From Entoloma clypeatum (Eukaryota; Basidiomycota; Agaricomycetes; Agaricales; Entolomataceae): DNA of 64,000 nucleotides. Location of the stretch: NCBI GenBank assembly GCA_963565915.1, contig OY751487.1, forward strand, positions 3,224,001 to 3,288,000. The letters are read 5' to 3'. Below the pieces are notes generated by a model, which saw only the letters and a list, made by a program, of their open reading frames with translations, did no database searches and was not told the DNA's origin. Position 1 is the first letter of the stretch, and the number at the start of each line of letters is the position of its first letter. The position numbers and the translations under genes were made by a program. Below are positions 51,572 through 62,938 of this stretch, in pieces.

Positions 51572-51926
51572 TTTGTAACGGACTGCAGTTCACTTTTAAT
51601 TTACGATGCTTTGGTTAGGTTCCATTCTTCATCTCGAGCTCTTTACGAGTTGTATGTTGTACCCATATATGACATGTTCAATGTTACCATTAGCGTGGCC
51701 AATTCTGACTATCTCACCCCTCCTTCGAGTTAACCACATGTGTCACAATAACAAGTCTCTACCCAAGGTGACATCTGAAGATCTGACAGCAGACTTGCGT
51801 TTCAGGGTACAAATAACAAAGCAAAGTCACCCCATGACAAGCATACCAAAAAGGAAGATTTTTTCTCGAGGAACTGCCCTTGGCGAAGATCGGACCTATT
51901 TGGGGGGATGGTCCTGGGGTCCCCTT

Positions 51927-53639
51927 TCAGGAATAACGGGAACCAGGGGAAGCTCTCCATGTATCCAATGGGATTCCTGCATTAATTTTATCAATCAAGG
52001 CTCTTTTCATGAACTGTTCCTCGGCCAAAAGACGAGTGCTCTACAGTGGGGTGATAGGTTAGCCCACAATAACACGATGCGCATCAGCTTGACATGCCCT
52101 TAAAAAGCGCTCCAGGTCTATCCGACCAGCATTGAGAGCGCGATGTAAGTGATAGATGGTATCTTCAATTGCATTATCTTCAGCAACCAGAGATATAAGC
52201 CTTTGAGAAAGGACTCAGTGTAAGAAATGAAGAACCTAGGAAAAAAATGCTGACTGATTGTAGACGATGGTGGTGGAGCAAACGAGTTCGTCGATTTCCG
52301 GATCCCCCTTCCGACGAAGTTCGGCAACATTGGCTTCAGCTTGCCGTATGCTTGAGTCGAGCCGGCTGGATACAGTGCGACACACATCCCGCACAGCCTC
52401 CAAACGTGCCATCTCGTCGCGAATCGCTGGCTCTCCGGCAAGGAGATCCGACTGATGGACACGTAATCGCTCACTATCGAGGGCCAGTGCCTGAGAGAGG
52501 GAACTTAACTCTGACGTGAGCTTTTGATAAACCTGTTGTTGAAGATGAAGCAGCTCGGGGTTGGGAGGCCGAGGGGGGGGTGCGACGAAAGAAGACGGCG
52601 CGACGGGGTTCGGGGAATCCTCGTCCAAAAGATTGACAGCAGGCAGGAAAGAAGGTGGTTGGACAATAGAATGTCCCGGTGGAGTCGGAGAGTGTGGGTG
52701 ATGTGACAGTGTAATGTTTTGGAAAGGAGGTGGTGGCGGGGGTGGTGGTGGGGTGATGTGAGAGCTGATGGGAGCGAAGGGGGCAACAGAGGCCAGTGAG
52801 AAGCGTCGGGGAGACGACGATGGAGAGCGTTGCGGCGTCGGCGCGACATGGTTCGGAGGTAGGTGCGAATGGGGATGCGTGGTTTTGTATAGAGGACGAA
52901 GTGGTAGAGGGGGTTCGGGTTGGAGGGTAGTTGTCGGATGCTGCAGCGAGTCAGCGGGAGGGCGTATGGCAAGAGCTGAACCAAGAGGCGGGGAACCGAT
53001 CACGGGTTCCACCGCCGACGTCGGAAGTGTAGTTGGAAGGGATGGCTTTGGAGGGAGTGCTGGGCGGTGAGGAGGTGCGGACCGTTTATCCGGAGGTTTG
53101 GCGTATAAAGGGGGCTCCTTTGAAAAGTGATCCTGCATGGATTCGAGCAATGCGGAGAGGTTGCATGACTGCGTACAAGGTCAATCAAGCGATGGATCGC
53201 GCAGGGGAGAGAGACGAGCACACCTCGCTCTTGCGGGACCAGTTCTGGATGTATTCGATTTCACATCTGCCACTGGCATCGATGTACTTACCGGGCTTCA
53301 CGAGCATGTCGCTCGTGGGGACGACGTACGATATCGGGGGTTGACGGGGATACTCTCTCGTGACCCAGAGCGCGATGGGTATATTGTAAGACACATTTCG
53401 ATACGAGATAGGAAGCAGACCATGAACGCAGAGGAGGAGCTGGGTACGTCCGTCGTCGAAGGCTGGGGGGGAGGGTCAGCGGGACGGGGAGGAGCGGGGA
53501 CAGACAGACTGTAGACATCGGACTTGGGGCGGAGGGTAGGGAGGGAGCGGAGGGCGGCATCGAGGTCGGCGTAGACGCGCTGGTTGTGGGGATACGACTG
53601 TACGGCGTTGGCGAGCCACTTTTGTGTCGTCGTCGACAT
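51927..53639 (-). CDS. VPS23: ESCRT-I subunit Vps23 (TSG101)
   Basis: Vps23 recognises ubiquitinated cargo and starts multivesicular body sorting. The start MSTTTQKWLANAVQSYPHNQ begins the UEV domain, an inactive E2 fold. Further UEV segments are VSYNIPIALWVTREYPRQPP, YVVPTSDMLVKPGKYIDASG and RCEIEYIQNWSRKSE. A proline-rich linker (residues about 150-330) has PPPPPPPP, near 52730-52745. A coiled coil follows (ALALDSERLRVHQSDLLAGE). The C-terminal steadiness box includes DTIYHLHRALNAGRIDLERF and, after the last intron, RLLAEEQFMKRALIDKINAG. The stop falls at 51927. All three Vps23 modules are present. The gene converges on SRC1 and diverges from the TEA gene with 258 bp between starts. Confidence 0.94.
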
Positions 53640-53897
53640 CGCGGCGGGCAGGGTTTCGTTACGTAAGCGACCGTGACATTGCAGCAGTGGTCTGGGGTCC
53701 CCCCTGCCATTTTGGGCACGGAACGATCTGCCTCCGAGATCTGGGATCGGCGATTGCACCCCTCGTTCTCATAGTTGCCGACGCCACCTCAGGTCACCTC
53801 CACATGATTGGTTCTCACCTGCCTAATCGGGGCAGATCTCGGATCTTGACTCTTCCGTGCTTTAAGTGGTCGAGCCCATTTTTTTTCTGGCGAGCCC

Positions 53898-55403
53898 ATG
53901 GCCTCTTCCTCGAAAACCCTCACCCCCCAGCGAAAGCACCGCAAGCTCTTGAAGGACGGCAGCGGCGCTGAGGTCTGGCCAGAGTCCGTCGAGGCCGTCT
54001 TCGTCCAAGGTAATCTCAATCACTCTCCCCCCCCTCACCCCCAGCCACTCACCGCCACCACCACCACTACCAGGCCTCCATCGCTACTGGGACTCCCCCT
54101 ACGCCACCTATGCCCAGCCTCGCGGCCGCAGCAGATGGCGCAACCAGTTTCTCGTCGACTACCTCGAAAAAGCTGGCATATACAGAACAAAAAAGCAGGT
54201 CGCGAGCCATATTCAGGTCCTCCGCAACATGTGGAAAGGACAGTCGGGTTGGTCGCGTCTTCCTCCCGCATCCCACGTAGCCTCACCATTTATCTCAGAG
54301 TTCTATCTTGTCGCCGCAGGAGACGACTCCTCGTCCGACGCGTCCTCCCCTCCGATCAAACTCGAGGATCGTTCAAGTTGTGACATCACCACCCTGATCC
54401 CCTTCGACTTCGACGACGCAGACCCACCGTCGCCTGCCCCCTCTCCCGATTTCTCACCTATCGACTCCCACCTCGACTTTCCCCCAACCCCGACCCAATT
54501 GAACAATCATTTGGCCCCCTTTTCTTATAAAGACCTACCATCCGTCTTGTCCACCTCGACCCCAAGTTCCGTGTTTACCTTGGACAGCGTCACCCAGAAC
54601 TCGCACGAACACGGTCCCTACTACCCGCTCGAGAATCCTACATTTGCCCAGCCAAGTCCAATCGTGAAACCTGCTCCTCACCCGTCTTCATATCTGCAGT
54701 ACTATCCTAATTATTGCACCGCGTTTCGGCTCCTGGCAGACGGAATGACTCCCTTTTCTGTCAACCTTGACACTCTAATGTCGTCTCAGCTACACTCGGG
54801 CTCCGCCCTCGTACTCAAGATAAAACTATCCATCACATCTGTGGATGATACCCGCAGCCTATCTTCACTCCACGGCTTCTCTGCAGGTGTATCTCTTGCG
54901 CGGGTCTGGATGAACTCTGGCAAGTGCGTCACTCGCGTACATACTCAGGACATCTGCATCTCCGAGGAGACCGCTGTCCTCGAAATATCCAACGTCGAAT
55001 ACGGCATAGCGAACCTCCTCCTTCCAGAGTCTGCCCTCAGTCGATGTCGCTGGCTTGACACATGTAGGTCTATTTTCGATCTTCCAATCTCACCCCCTCT
55101 CATTACCTGTCCACAGCCTTGCAGACTCAACTCACACAGGAAATCATCGTCGACAATGAAACTTTGATATATCTCATCTACGACCTTGACCGTTCCGGCG
55201 GGGTCATGCCCTCGGCTGAACTTTTGGGTTACCAGAGTCGGAAAACTACTATAACAGCACCCCCTCAGCCCAACCCCAGCTCTTCCAAATCCTATCCTAT
55301 TTTCCATTCACAGCTATCACCCTTACCCTATCCCCGACACTCGACGCAGACTTCCCTCTCAAATGCCTTGACGCCGTCGCCCACGGCTGCCTCTGTTTAC
55401 TAG
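53898..55403 (+). CDS. TEA/ATTS-domain transcription factor
   Basis: The TEA domain binds CATTCY-type sites. Fungal relatives are AbaA and Tec1, which control development. The start MASSSKTLTPQRKHRKLLKD runs straight into the domain: EVWPESVEAVFVQGLHQYWD, then GRSRWRNQFLVDYLEKAGIY, then RTKKQVASHIQVLRNMWKGQ. An intron near 54012-54077 interrupts the domain and another lies near 54240-54300. The rest is Ser/Pro/Asp-rich with acidic stretches (FDFDDADPPSPAPSPDFSP) that could activate transcription. A beta-rich region follows (LHSGSALVLKIKLSITSVDD, then ETAVLEISNVEYGIANLLLP), similar in position to the partner-binding part of TEAD. The last intron is near 55062-55117. The developmental role is inferred from family only. 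Confidence 0.9.
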
Positions 55404-55613
55404 AATTATTGCACCGATGTATCTAATGAGGATGGACGCTCATGCGCTCTTACTATTACCCTGGGACATTATTCTCGATTCCATAGCGGGATCGATACTG
55501 TATCAATGCCATTCTGTTTATTAGCTTTCTGTACATGTATACCATTTCCGATATTCATGGATCGCAGACGTACATACTTACCAACCTAACATCCTACATA
55601 AGAATCGTAATCC

Positions 55614-58396
55614 TCATGTACGCGGAATATTCAAAAGCTTCCCGGCTTCCTCCCGGACCTTGGCATCGTAATGATTTCGGTGCAAGAGGTGCAATTCCCA
55701 GAACGACGTTCCGAACGGGTGTGAAAGCTGCGGATCGTCGAGGTCTGGCCGATAGACACCGTCAGGAGCCCGGTCTTCTGTCGCCAATAGCGCTTCCAGC
55801 TTGGGATCGTTCACTATGAGCCTGGCCACGAATTCGAGGGTGCGCAGCGCTGTGTTTGCCGGCCAGTGCAGGGATGCACTTAACAGGCGCTTCGCGAAGG
55901 CGGCGGAGCGCATGGGCGGCGCGGTTGCCCCAAAGGAACGTGGGGAGAACACAAGATTTAGGGCACGAAACAACATGTCGGCGGCGGTTTGTGCTTTCGC
56001 TGGTCGGACACGAACCGAAGCGGAGAGTGGCGGTGCAACGTCAATGTCAGTCATGAAACTCAAGGGAAGGATAAGGGTATATAATCCTGACACAAAGTTG
56101 CTTAGATCTAGGTTAAGTGCTTCTCCTTCGAGGCGAATATGAGTAGATGAATTCGCATGCTGGGTTTGAAAGTACCTTGTCCCGTTAGAAGCTCAAAAGC
56201 AGTAACGATGCACATTAGACCACGGCGGACATCGTTTGATACATCATGCAAGGAACCACCCTCGCTGTCTGGTTCCCGCGACATGAGATCCTTCAACACC
56301 TTCATAAGATCTTTGAAGAAGTCGATGTTTACTAGGTGAGCAAACTTTGAGATGCCTTGCAAAGCTGCAGGAAGGACTGGCGTTGGGCGTGGATTCTTCA
56401 GTATTGAAAAATACAGTACGAAAAGGAGTTTCAAGGTTTCCGTTTGCTGAAGGGGGATAAAGAGTTCAGTCAGATCGAAACAATTTTTGGACAGATCCCA
56501 CTCACAGTAAGAGCACGCTCTTCCTTGTTTACCTCCGCTTCTGCTTCGCGGAACTCTTTATTAATCTCCTGATTCTCTTTCAGGGTTTTCCTGGCTTTCT
56601 TGCTGAGATGAGGTTGACCAGTGGTCTTTCCCTTGGCTCGCCGGGAAGCTGCTTTGCTTCTTGACTGTAGAACGACGTTGGCTTTGTCCGCCGTGGAATC
56701 AGATGCGCGAATACCGAGCTCGCTTTTCAAACGTAGGTGCAAAAGACATGATAGAACTTCGGGATGGACATTATACCGCCGTTCCTTGATCATGCGGTTC
56801 ATGAGTCGGATGATCTCAAGCGAAGCCGTACCAGTCAGGTCATTTTGGAAGACTTTAATCAGAGTATCCAGGCAAAGGTCAGAACACTACCACAGCACAA
56901 TTAATAGGAAGTAGTGCTGGGGTTTGTTGGTATACATACCTTGTCCCACGATTTTTTGCTCAATCTAGCGACAATAGAGGCCATGAGGTTTGCTCGGAAA
57001 TTGAAGTGAGTTGCTTCCGTCAATAAGGTACACATGCATCGAAGTGCCACCTCCGCAAGGTCACTGCGGGCTGATGTGCCTCAGCATCAGTTATTCGGCA
57101 TCTGACACCTGCACTGACCTTTGAGTTCAGCTTCCAGACACCGAAGGAAGGACTGATACACGACGACTAAACCCTGTTCCCAATCTCGTGTTCGCGCAAC
57201 CATCTGACTGACTTTCTCGGCCTTTTCTGTCTCTGTCAAAGCTCGTATGCGATATCCAGGTATGATGTCCTTGAAAATGGCGAGTTGGGAAAGAATAGCT
57301 AGCTTCCTGATGATAGGATCATTGAGGACTGGTTCCGGGTGTGAGGGAGTTGTAATTTCCCGTAAAGAGAAGGTGTGCAAGCGACGCAAAAGACCAAGCT
57401 AATACGGATCTGCGGTGAGAAAACGGTAGATATTGACATTGAACAGCACTTACACTGTTTTCTGGATCTGCAAGTATTTCTTGACATATGCTAGCTATCT
57501 GCTCCTTCGCACCGTGAATGCGTGCTGTTCTGGATGAATTCCCCACCACGTCTACGACAGCAGGGCGCCCAAACCTGGCCCCGGTAGAGACATCCTCAAC
57601 GCGTTGCACGATGTCAACTTGTCCTTTTGGCGACTCCACTGCACTCTCTTCTGACTCGTCGGTGCGTGAGGCAAAGGGAGCCGCTCTTGTCCCAATTTGT
57701 TGTATGCGGCCATCGGGGAATTTGACAGGCAAGCGCTGGATGACCTTTGTTGATTCTTTTCCCCCCCGAGAGGAACGATCTTTGCGGGGGACTTGTTCAT
57801 AAGGCATCTCACCCTCCTCTTCTGAAAGAGCGAATTCTTCATTTGAGGGCGGCGAGTCCTCCTGTCCATCCGAACTTCCTAGAAGGGAATCATCGATATC
57901 TGTGTCCCAGGGGTTTCCCTCGTCGTCGTGAGAGTCGATGGAAGGGAGGTCGTCGTCGTCGTCGTCGTCGCGAACAGGCTGCCTAGCCGGTTTGTTGAGT
58001 TGATGGAGCCTCTCTGTCTCTTTCTTGCTTCTGCAAGGCGCTTCCATGAGCATATGTGGGGCAAAAAAGAATGCAACAAACCTAGCTATACCTTTCTGGT
58101 CCAGATTGTCTAGAAATGATGCAGCATTGCCATATGTCTCGAGGAGTTTGAGGTCTTGATCGGACAGGTCTATGTCACCGTCGTCGCCGCCTTTCGGTAT
58201 GGGTATGATGGCTCTGTCTGCAGACTTGTCTTTTTTTGATTCTTTTGACTTGATGGAATATCTTGTGGTAGAACTCGATGTGATCTTGCGTTTTTTGAAC
58301 GGTCCCTAGAGGTCAAAGGTAAGATCGCTGGCACGAGGATGGGAGAGTCTGAGCCAGAACCGTTGAAAAGGGCGCTGGTCGTTTGCGGGTCCCCAT
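55614..58396 (-). CDS. NOC3: Nucleolar complex protein Noc3
   Basis: Noc3 works with Noc2 in late 60S maturation and in yeast also in replication initiation. The start at 58396 encodes MGTRKRPAPFSTGPFKKRK, from a join at GTTCTG and CTCTAG. An acidic part with seven consecutive Asp follows, coded by a CGT/GTC repeat at about 57950-57970. Then come GAKEQIASICQEILADPENS, LSQLAIFKDIIPGYRIRALT (the Noc3 signature) and RDWEQGLVVVYQSFLRCLEA. The CBF/Mak21-type C-terminal half includes TALRTLEFVARLIVNDPKLE, YRPDLDDPQLSHPFGTSFWE and LHLLHRNHYDAKVREEAGKL. About eight introns are present. The region 56540-56680 adds a KGKTTGQPHLSKKARKTLKE stretch. Confidence 0.92.
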
Positions 58397-58467
58397 ACCT
58401 TGACGTCCAAGGTCCTCGTCGTTTTATATTGTGTATTTCGATACACGTGACCTAAAACATCATTGCC
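58397..58467. promoter_or_regulatory. 71 bp divergent promoter between NOC3 and APC5
   Basis: The spacer contains TATAAAACGACG on the minus strand (plus strand GTTTTATATTG near 58417-58430), close to the NOC3 start, and a CACGTGA E-box-like motif at about 58443-58449. Both are candidates for core and regulatory sites. Confidence 0.45.
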
Positions 58468-61387
58468 ATGGACGATGCACCACCGCCAACCGTTCACGTC
58501 TTGCGCCCACATCATGTTGCCCTGCTCACGATTCTGATGCTAATATTCAAGGACCCAGATGCCATAAAACTCCCCTCAGATTTTCTCCTCCATCTCTATC
58601 GGGTCCTCCTCAATGAAGTTTCCGAGGCACGTCTCAAGTCGTCATCCCTCCCTGTTTCATACCAGTAACCCTCATCAAGGTCGCTCACCCCAGATCTTAT
58701 CAAGAACTCATGCAAACTATCGCCGAAGGACCGAAAGCCGATATGGATGATTCTCGACGCTTCGTAGCTGCTTTGAAAACCATAGCAAGTCATCAGTTGT
58801 ACTAGCTACCGTATTTATCAGACATCGTGATAGCATGCAGACCTCAAGAACGCTGAGCAAATAACGAATTTTTTCGGCAGTGAGTAGATGTAACCCCCAG
58901 TTCTTGCTGCTCTGTTGAAGGCCGTCAAGATCTTCCATCGCTGTTTGTGGAAAAACACCAAGACGTCTGCCATTCAATTCCTTTCAACAGCTGCACTGAT
59001 TGATGGCAGTCGTAGGAACCCGCAGTACTGGTGATCTTCATCTCTATTTTTTAAGACGACGTCTGCTTGATGGGTTTTTTAGATGCGTCGCTCGATATTT
59101 GGTTATTTCTGTCGTCGTTGCTTCGTCAGTTTTATTAAACTTGCCTTCTCCGGTGTTGTAAAGCTTCAAGAGGATTACCGAGCGTGGTGTCGTGGAGACC
59201 CTCGCGCTGGCTATGGACCGGTGCATAAGGATCAGTTGAGTAACTGTACGTCTTCTTCCAAGTCGCTTCCCGTCTCGCGTAGACAACTCTGCTCCAGCGG
59301 ATCAATTGATTTTCAAAACTCAAGCAGACAAGAAATCATGGGCCAAGGCGGATGCTTACGAACTGTGTGTCTATCGGATGACACCCATCTTCTCTGGTAA
59401 TAAATATTCATCAGCTTCGAGATCGGACAAATTACTGGTGATGAAAACATCGCCACTGAAAATCTCCGGCGTTTCTTTGAGCAACACTTCCATGAAAATA
59501 ATGATTCGTAAGTAGACTTGGGCGACATCGCCTGACTTCTGCGCATTGACGGCTTGTCAAGAGGTGTGCGGCAACACGCATTGCTTAATCTCGTCCGGAT
59601 GCACTACCTTCGCAACGAGATCACGGCAGCGCGAAAGGTGCTTTCCATGCTTTCTATCATTTGCTTTACCCAGAGGACTCACAACGCGCGGCGCAAAGCT
59701 CTTGTCGGAGGCGATCACTGTTGCTCGGACGAGTGGTGACAGAACAACATTACAGCATTGCATCAGGTCAGAACGTCCAAACGGCATTACGACCGTGGCA
59801 TTACAATCCATCTTAGCATGTTGCATCGGCTACCTCCGACGACACCTGGAAGAAGGCCCATCCTCAATGAGGTTCAGCCTGACCTTCATCCTCTTGAAGT
59901 CCTGTTCGACGTCAAGAAACTCTTAGATGCACGAAATGTAAATCCTAAACTTCAATTGTATTCCAGCGGCGAATGGTAAACATCCTCACAAAGGAGCAGC
60001 CTCTGACTGCCGCATTCACCAAGATTTTCGAGGCAGTTGGTCTGTATGACCACTGGCTGGATGTTCAGCTCGCTTTGCCCGTGGACGAAGAACAGTGGGC
60101 ACAACATGTCGTCCAATCACTGGTTTGGAACGCCGCAGGTTCGTTTTATCAAGGGCTGTTTTTCATCAAACTCTCTGACCGGTTTTGTGCAGGCTGCGAT
60201 AAGCTTGCAGATATCGAGGAGACTGTGGTACTCGCATTTACGCAGACTGGCAGCGAAGATCACAATCGCATCACCGTTTTACTAAACAGGGCTTATAAGG
60301 TCCGTAGACTACACTTCACAAATCTGATGATTTACACCGTGAGCAGCTAGGAAGGCAAGGCGAATATACCAAGTCATTGTCAATGTTATTAGATCCTAGT
60401 GTTTGGCGAGGGCTTTCTCTAGATGATTATACTTCTTGGGCGCAAGAGATCTGGCATATTCTGGCTTTACGTGCCATGCGGAGGTATGGTATTTGCTCCT
60501 TTCGATGCTGTTTACTCATACGATAACTTCAGGGGACAGGACCGCCTTTTCCGCGAATACCTCCTCCCCCGCCGACCTCCAGGCGACTATAATCCAAGAG
60601 AATATCTCAACGACGCTGTTTCGACAACAAGAGATAGCATACGAGATCCCTTGTACTCAGTGTCACAAATGCGAGTAGGTTTTATTTGAATAATCACCAC
60701 TATTCCATCTCGACGACAACTCTATAGCGACATGACCAGGTTACCGCTTCCATACAAGGACTTCTGAAGGCTCTCTGGCACTCTGAATTTTTAATGCGCC
60801 TCTCGGACTACAGAACAGCTGTCGTCTTGTTAGCCGATATCAGCATGGAGTTTGGCATGTCAAAGAGGTCCCGTAAAATCTTGGATGAAATCATGCCCCA
60901 AGTGAGTCGGTAAGCTTTGTTCTCCCGACTTAGGATGCTGAACGCCCAAATAGCTAATCAACGGCAATGATCTTGAACAACGGGCCTTTGCCTGTTTCAC
61001 CCTTGCGCGTTCCATCCTAGCGACCTCGTCAGGAGAGTCATCTGGTGCGTGCCTTGCGAGAACCTTGGTCCTATCTTTAGTTCAATCATAGCAGTGGCAT
61101 TCAAGGAGGCAATCTCCTATCTTCGCATATCAGAAGCCGACTATAAGAGGCTCGAGATGTATCAGTCATTGCAAGACGTCCAGTACCTCATCTCTGTGAT
61201 ATACCATAATATGGGCATGGTCGAACAACGGAATGAGATTGCGGAGCGGCATATGGAGAGCCAAGCACAACAAAGGAAGCTGGAAGCGATCGTCGTTGAA
61301 GACGAATTGCGGCAGATATTCGAGGTCATCAGCCTTGTAGGAGCTAGTCTCGCTGATAGACCCGTTAGAGATAACTACGTGAGGTGA
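58468..61387 (+). CDS. APC5: Anaphase-promoting complex subunit 5
   Basis: Apc5 is a TPR-rich scaffold subunit of the APC/C, the ubiquitin ligase that drives mitotic exit. The start MDDAPPPTVHVLRPHHVALL leads to LLTILMLIFKDPDAIKLPSD. Then follow SYQELMQTIAEGPKADMDDS, DLKNAEQITNFFGS and CRRCFVSFIKLAFSGVVKLQ. The conserved segments VHKDQLSNY, IFKTQADKKSWAKADAYE and ENLRRFFEQHFHENNDSG come next, followed by VRQHALLNLVRMHYLRNEIT and LLSEAITVARTSGDRTTLQH. The C-terminal TPR-like helices end with VYHNMGMVEQRNEIAERHME-type sequence and a last helix ending RPVRDNYVR. At least twelve short introns were crossed. The joins at about 58660-58700 and 60300-60420 are uncertain. Confidence 0.9.
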
Positions 61388-61791
61388 ACGAGAAACCGCG
61401 GCTGTGGTACTATAGGTGTATATGGCCAGGAAATTAAATTAAATTAAATAAATTACATAAATCGAGGAGGGAGGGGGAGAAGGATCGACAAAACAATGTG
61501 CGATTGCTCACACTCAATTCCCTGCATCTAAACCTGTATAGGGTCTCCAGCAACCTGTGCTGATCAGTCAGGATGATCATGAATTGGTTGATGGAAAGTA
61601 TTATGAGTCTATGACGCTTTTTTGCATTTTGAAGTGAAGCAAGCACTTGAAACACATTGTGGAAGATTATATCAGTGTTTCCATGATGAATTGAGACCCC
61701 TATAATGGGTTCTTCATGAGTATGCATCGTGGTTTGTGTCCAACAAGATGATAAGGTGGCATTTTGTCAATGGGCATTCCAAGGCTTATTA
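61388..61791. other. Intergenic flank downstream of APC5
   Basis: No gene is seen. An AT-rich AAATTAAATTAAATAAATTA run at about 61434-61454 follows the APC5 stop by roughly 50 bp and may contain its polyadenylation region. The rest has short spurious frames only. Confidence 0.45.
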
Positions 61792-62005
61792 CAGCTAAAT
61801 GCGAAATGATAGGCGGTTGGGAAAAAAACAGGACATAGGGCGGGATTGGTTTTGGGACTCCGAAGGGTTACTTCCTTACGTTGCCGGCTCACCATTGCTG
61901 ACAGCGCAATCCATCATTACCAATTTGGGCCATCGGGGACTTGAATTCTAGCCCCGCCCTAGATATTGTTTTGTTTTCAACCGCCTATAATTTCGCATTT
62001 AGCTG
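61792..62005 (+). mobile_element. MITE-like element, family A copy 1 (214 bp)
   Basis: The ends are inverted repeats. CAGCTAAATGCGAAAT at the left matches the reverse complement of ATTTCGCATTTAGCTG at the right, with the similarity running about 27 bp inward (ATAGGCGGTTG). The element is flanked by TA on both sides (61790-61791 and 62006-62007), suggesting a two-base target duplication as in Tc1/mariner-type elements. It has no coding capacity. Its first 116 bp recur without a visible mismatch, in inverted orientation, at 63366-63532. It carries a 47 bp internal segment missing from that copy. Confidence 0.8.
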
Positions 62006-62031
62006 TACTGTGGTGAAAGCTTACCTATATA

Positions 62032-62402
62032 TGGTGCGAACCACTTAGTCACCGCCACTTTGTGACAACGATATGGGAGCACTCAATTTTCGATGTTTTT
62101 ATTATTCTTCTTGCCAAAGTGCTCTATTTGATAAGGGGAATCAATCCCCAAGACAATTTTTTTATTGCTTCAAAACTGAGGGAGTTCAAATTTTTACTGA
62201 GGATAGATTTGGCAACCTTCCATATATAGTATGTTTGACTCAGGAATATGAGGGTGAGAATTGTATTACTCAGTGTCTCTATCATGAAGCACAAAAATCT
62301 AATAGCCTGACGCAGCTGCCGGCCGCCCCTACCAATGTTCGGGTGACCAGACCCCAATTTGGCGGCTGTCACAAAGTAGTGGTGACTAAGTGGTTCGCAC
62401 CA
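62032..62402. mobile_element. MITE-like element, family B (371 bp)
   Basis: Both ends carry a 35 bp inverted repeat beginning TGGTGCGAACCACTTAGTCA and ending CTTTGTGAC, with two mismatches between the arms (62032-62066 and 62368-62402). TA flanks both ends (62030-62031 and 62403-62404). The interior has an open frame of 123 codons that begins inside the element and runs past its right end, with no transposase features. This is a second, unrelated inverted-repeat family placed 26 bp from family A copy 1. Confidence 0.78.
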
Positions 62403-62534
62403 TACATCCAAATAAGGCATGATGCATGCCTCCCATGGTTGTGAAATGATTTTGGGGCACTTTGGGGAGGGCATGATGTAGAATCACAATTAGAGAAGAA
62501 CTGCCTTATTCCATTGGTAAAAGTCTACTCATAT

Positions 62535-62735
62535 ATAGTGTTTGAAGGTTCAGTCTATGTAGACCTGAACCAGACTGAACTGAACTGAAAAATAGACCAT
62601 GTTGGACTGAACCATGGTCTAAGGTCTATCTGTTTTAGAAAATTTAGACTGCAGTTCAGTCTAGATTTTTTTTTTTTTGACTTAGACCACAAAAAGACCA
62701 GTCTAAACAGGTCTAGACCAGTCTTTTTGCCCTTT
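62535..62735. repeat. GTCTAGAC-type degenerate repeat tract
   Basis: This stretch is dense in AGACC, GGTCT, AGACTGAACTG and GTCTAGACC words in both orientations, for example GGTCTAAGGTCTATC and CAGTCTAAACAGGTCTAGAC. The motif is nearly palindromic, so the tract can pair with itself. It probably derives from an old repeat or a transposon end. No coding signal is visible. Confidence 0.55.
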
Positions 62736-62750
62736 GGGATACACCTCCAA

Positions 62751-62766
62751 CCCCCCCCCCCCCCCC
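62751..62766 (+). repeat. Homopolymer run of 16 C
   Basis: Sixteen consecutive cytosines follow the GTCTAGAC tract. The exact length could be affected by sequencing or assembly. Confidence 0.9.
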
Positions 62767-62938
62767 TAATATTCTACAATTTTTGGAGACATAATATTCT
62801 AGATATTTATAGTCCAATTTTATTGGTCTAAGGCTTGTTTTGAAGCTACAACTGAGTGGAATACATTTCTAGCTTGTATATAAAGTCTTGCTCAGAGTCA
62901 TAAAGGTTAAGAATTGAGTGAAACATGGTGGAAACATA

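Noticed and set aside
51606..52103. Open frame of 165 codons on the plus strand
   Set aside because: It is antisense to the last exon of VPS23, whose steadiness box is conserved. The plus-strand product has no recognisable features.
62073..62444. Open frame of 123 codons that starts inside the family B element
   Set aside because: It runs through the right inverted repeat and past the element end, so it reflects composition. No transposase motif is present.
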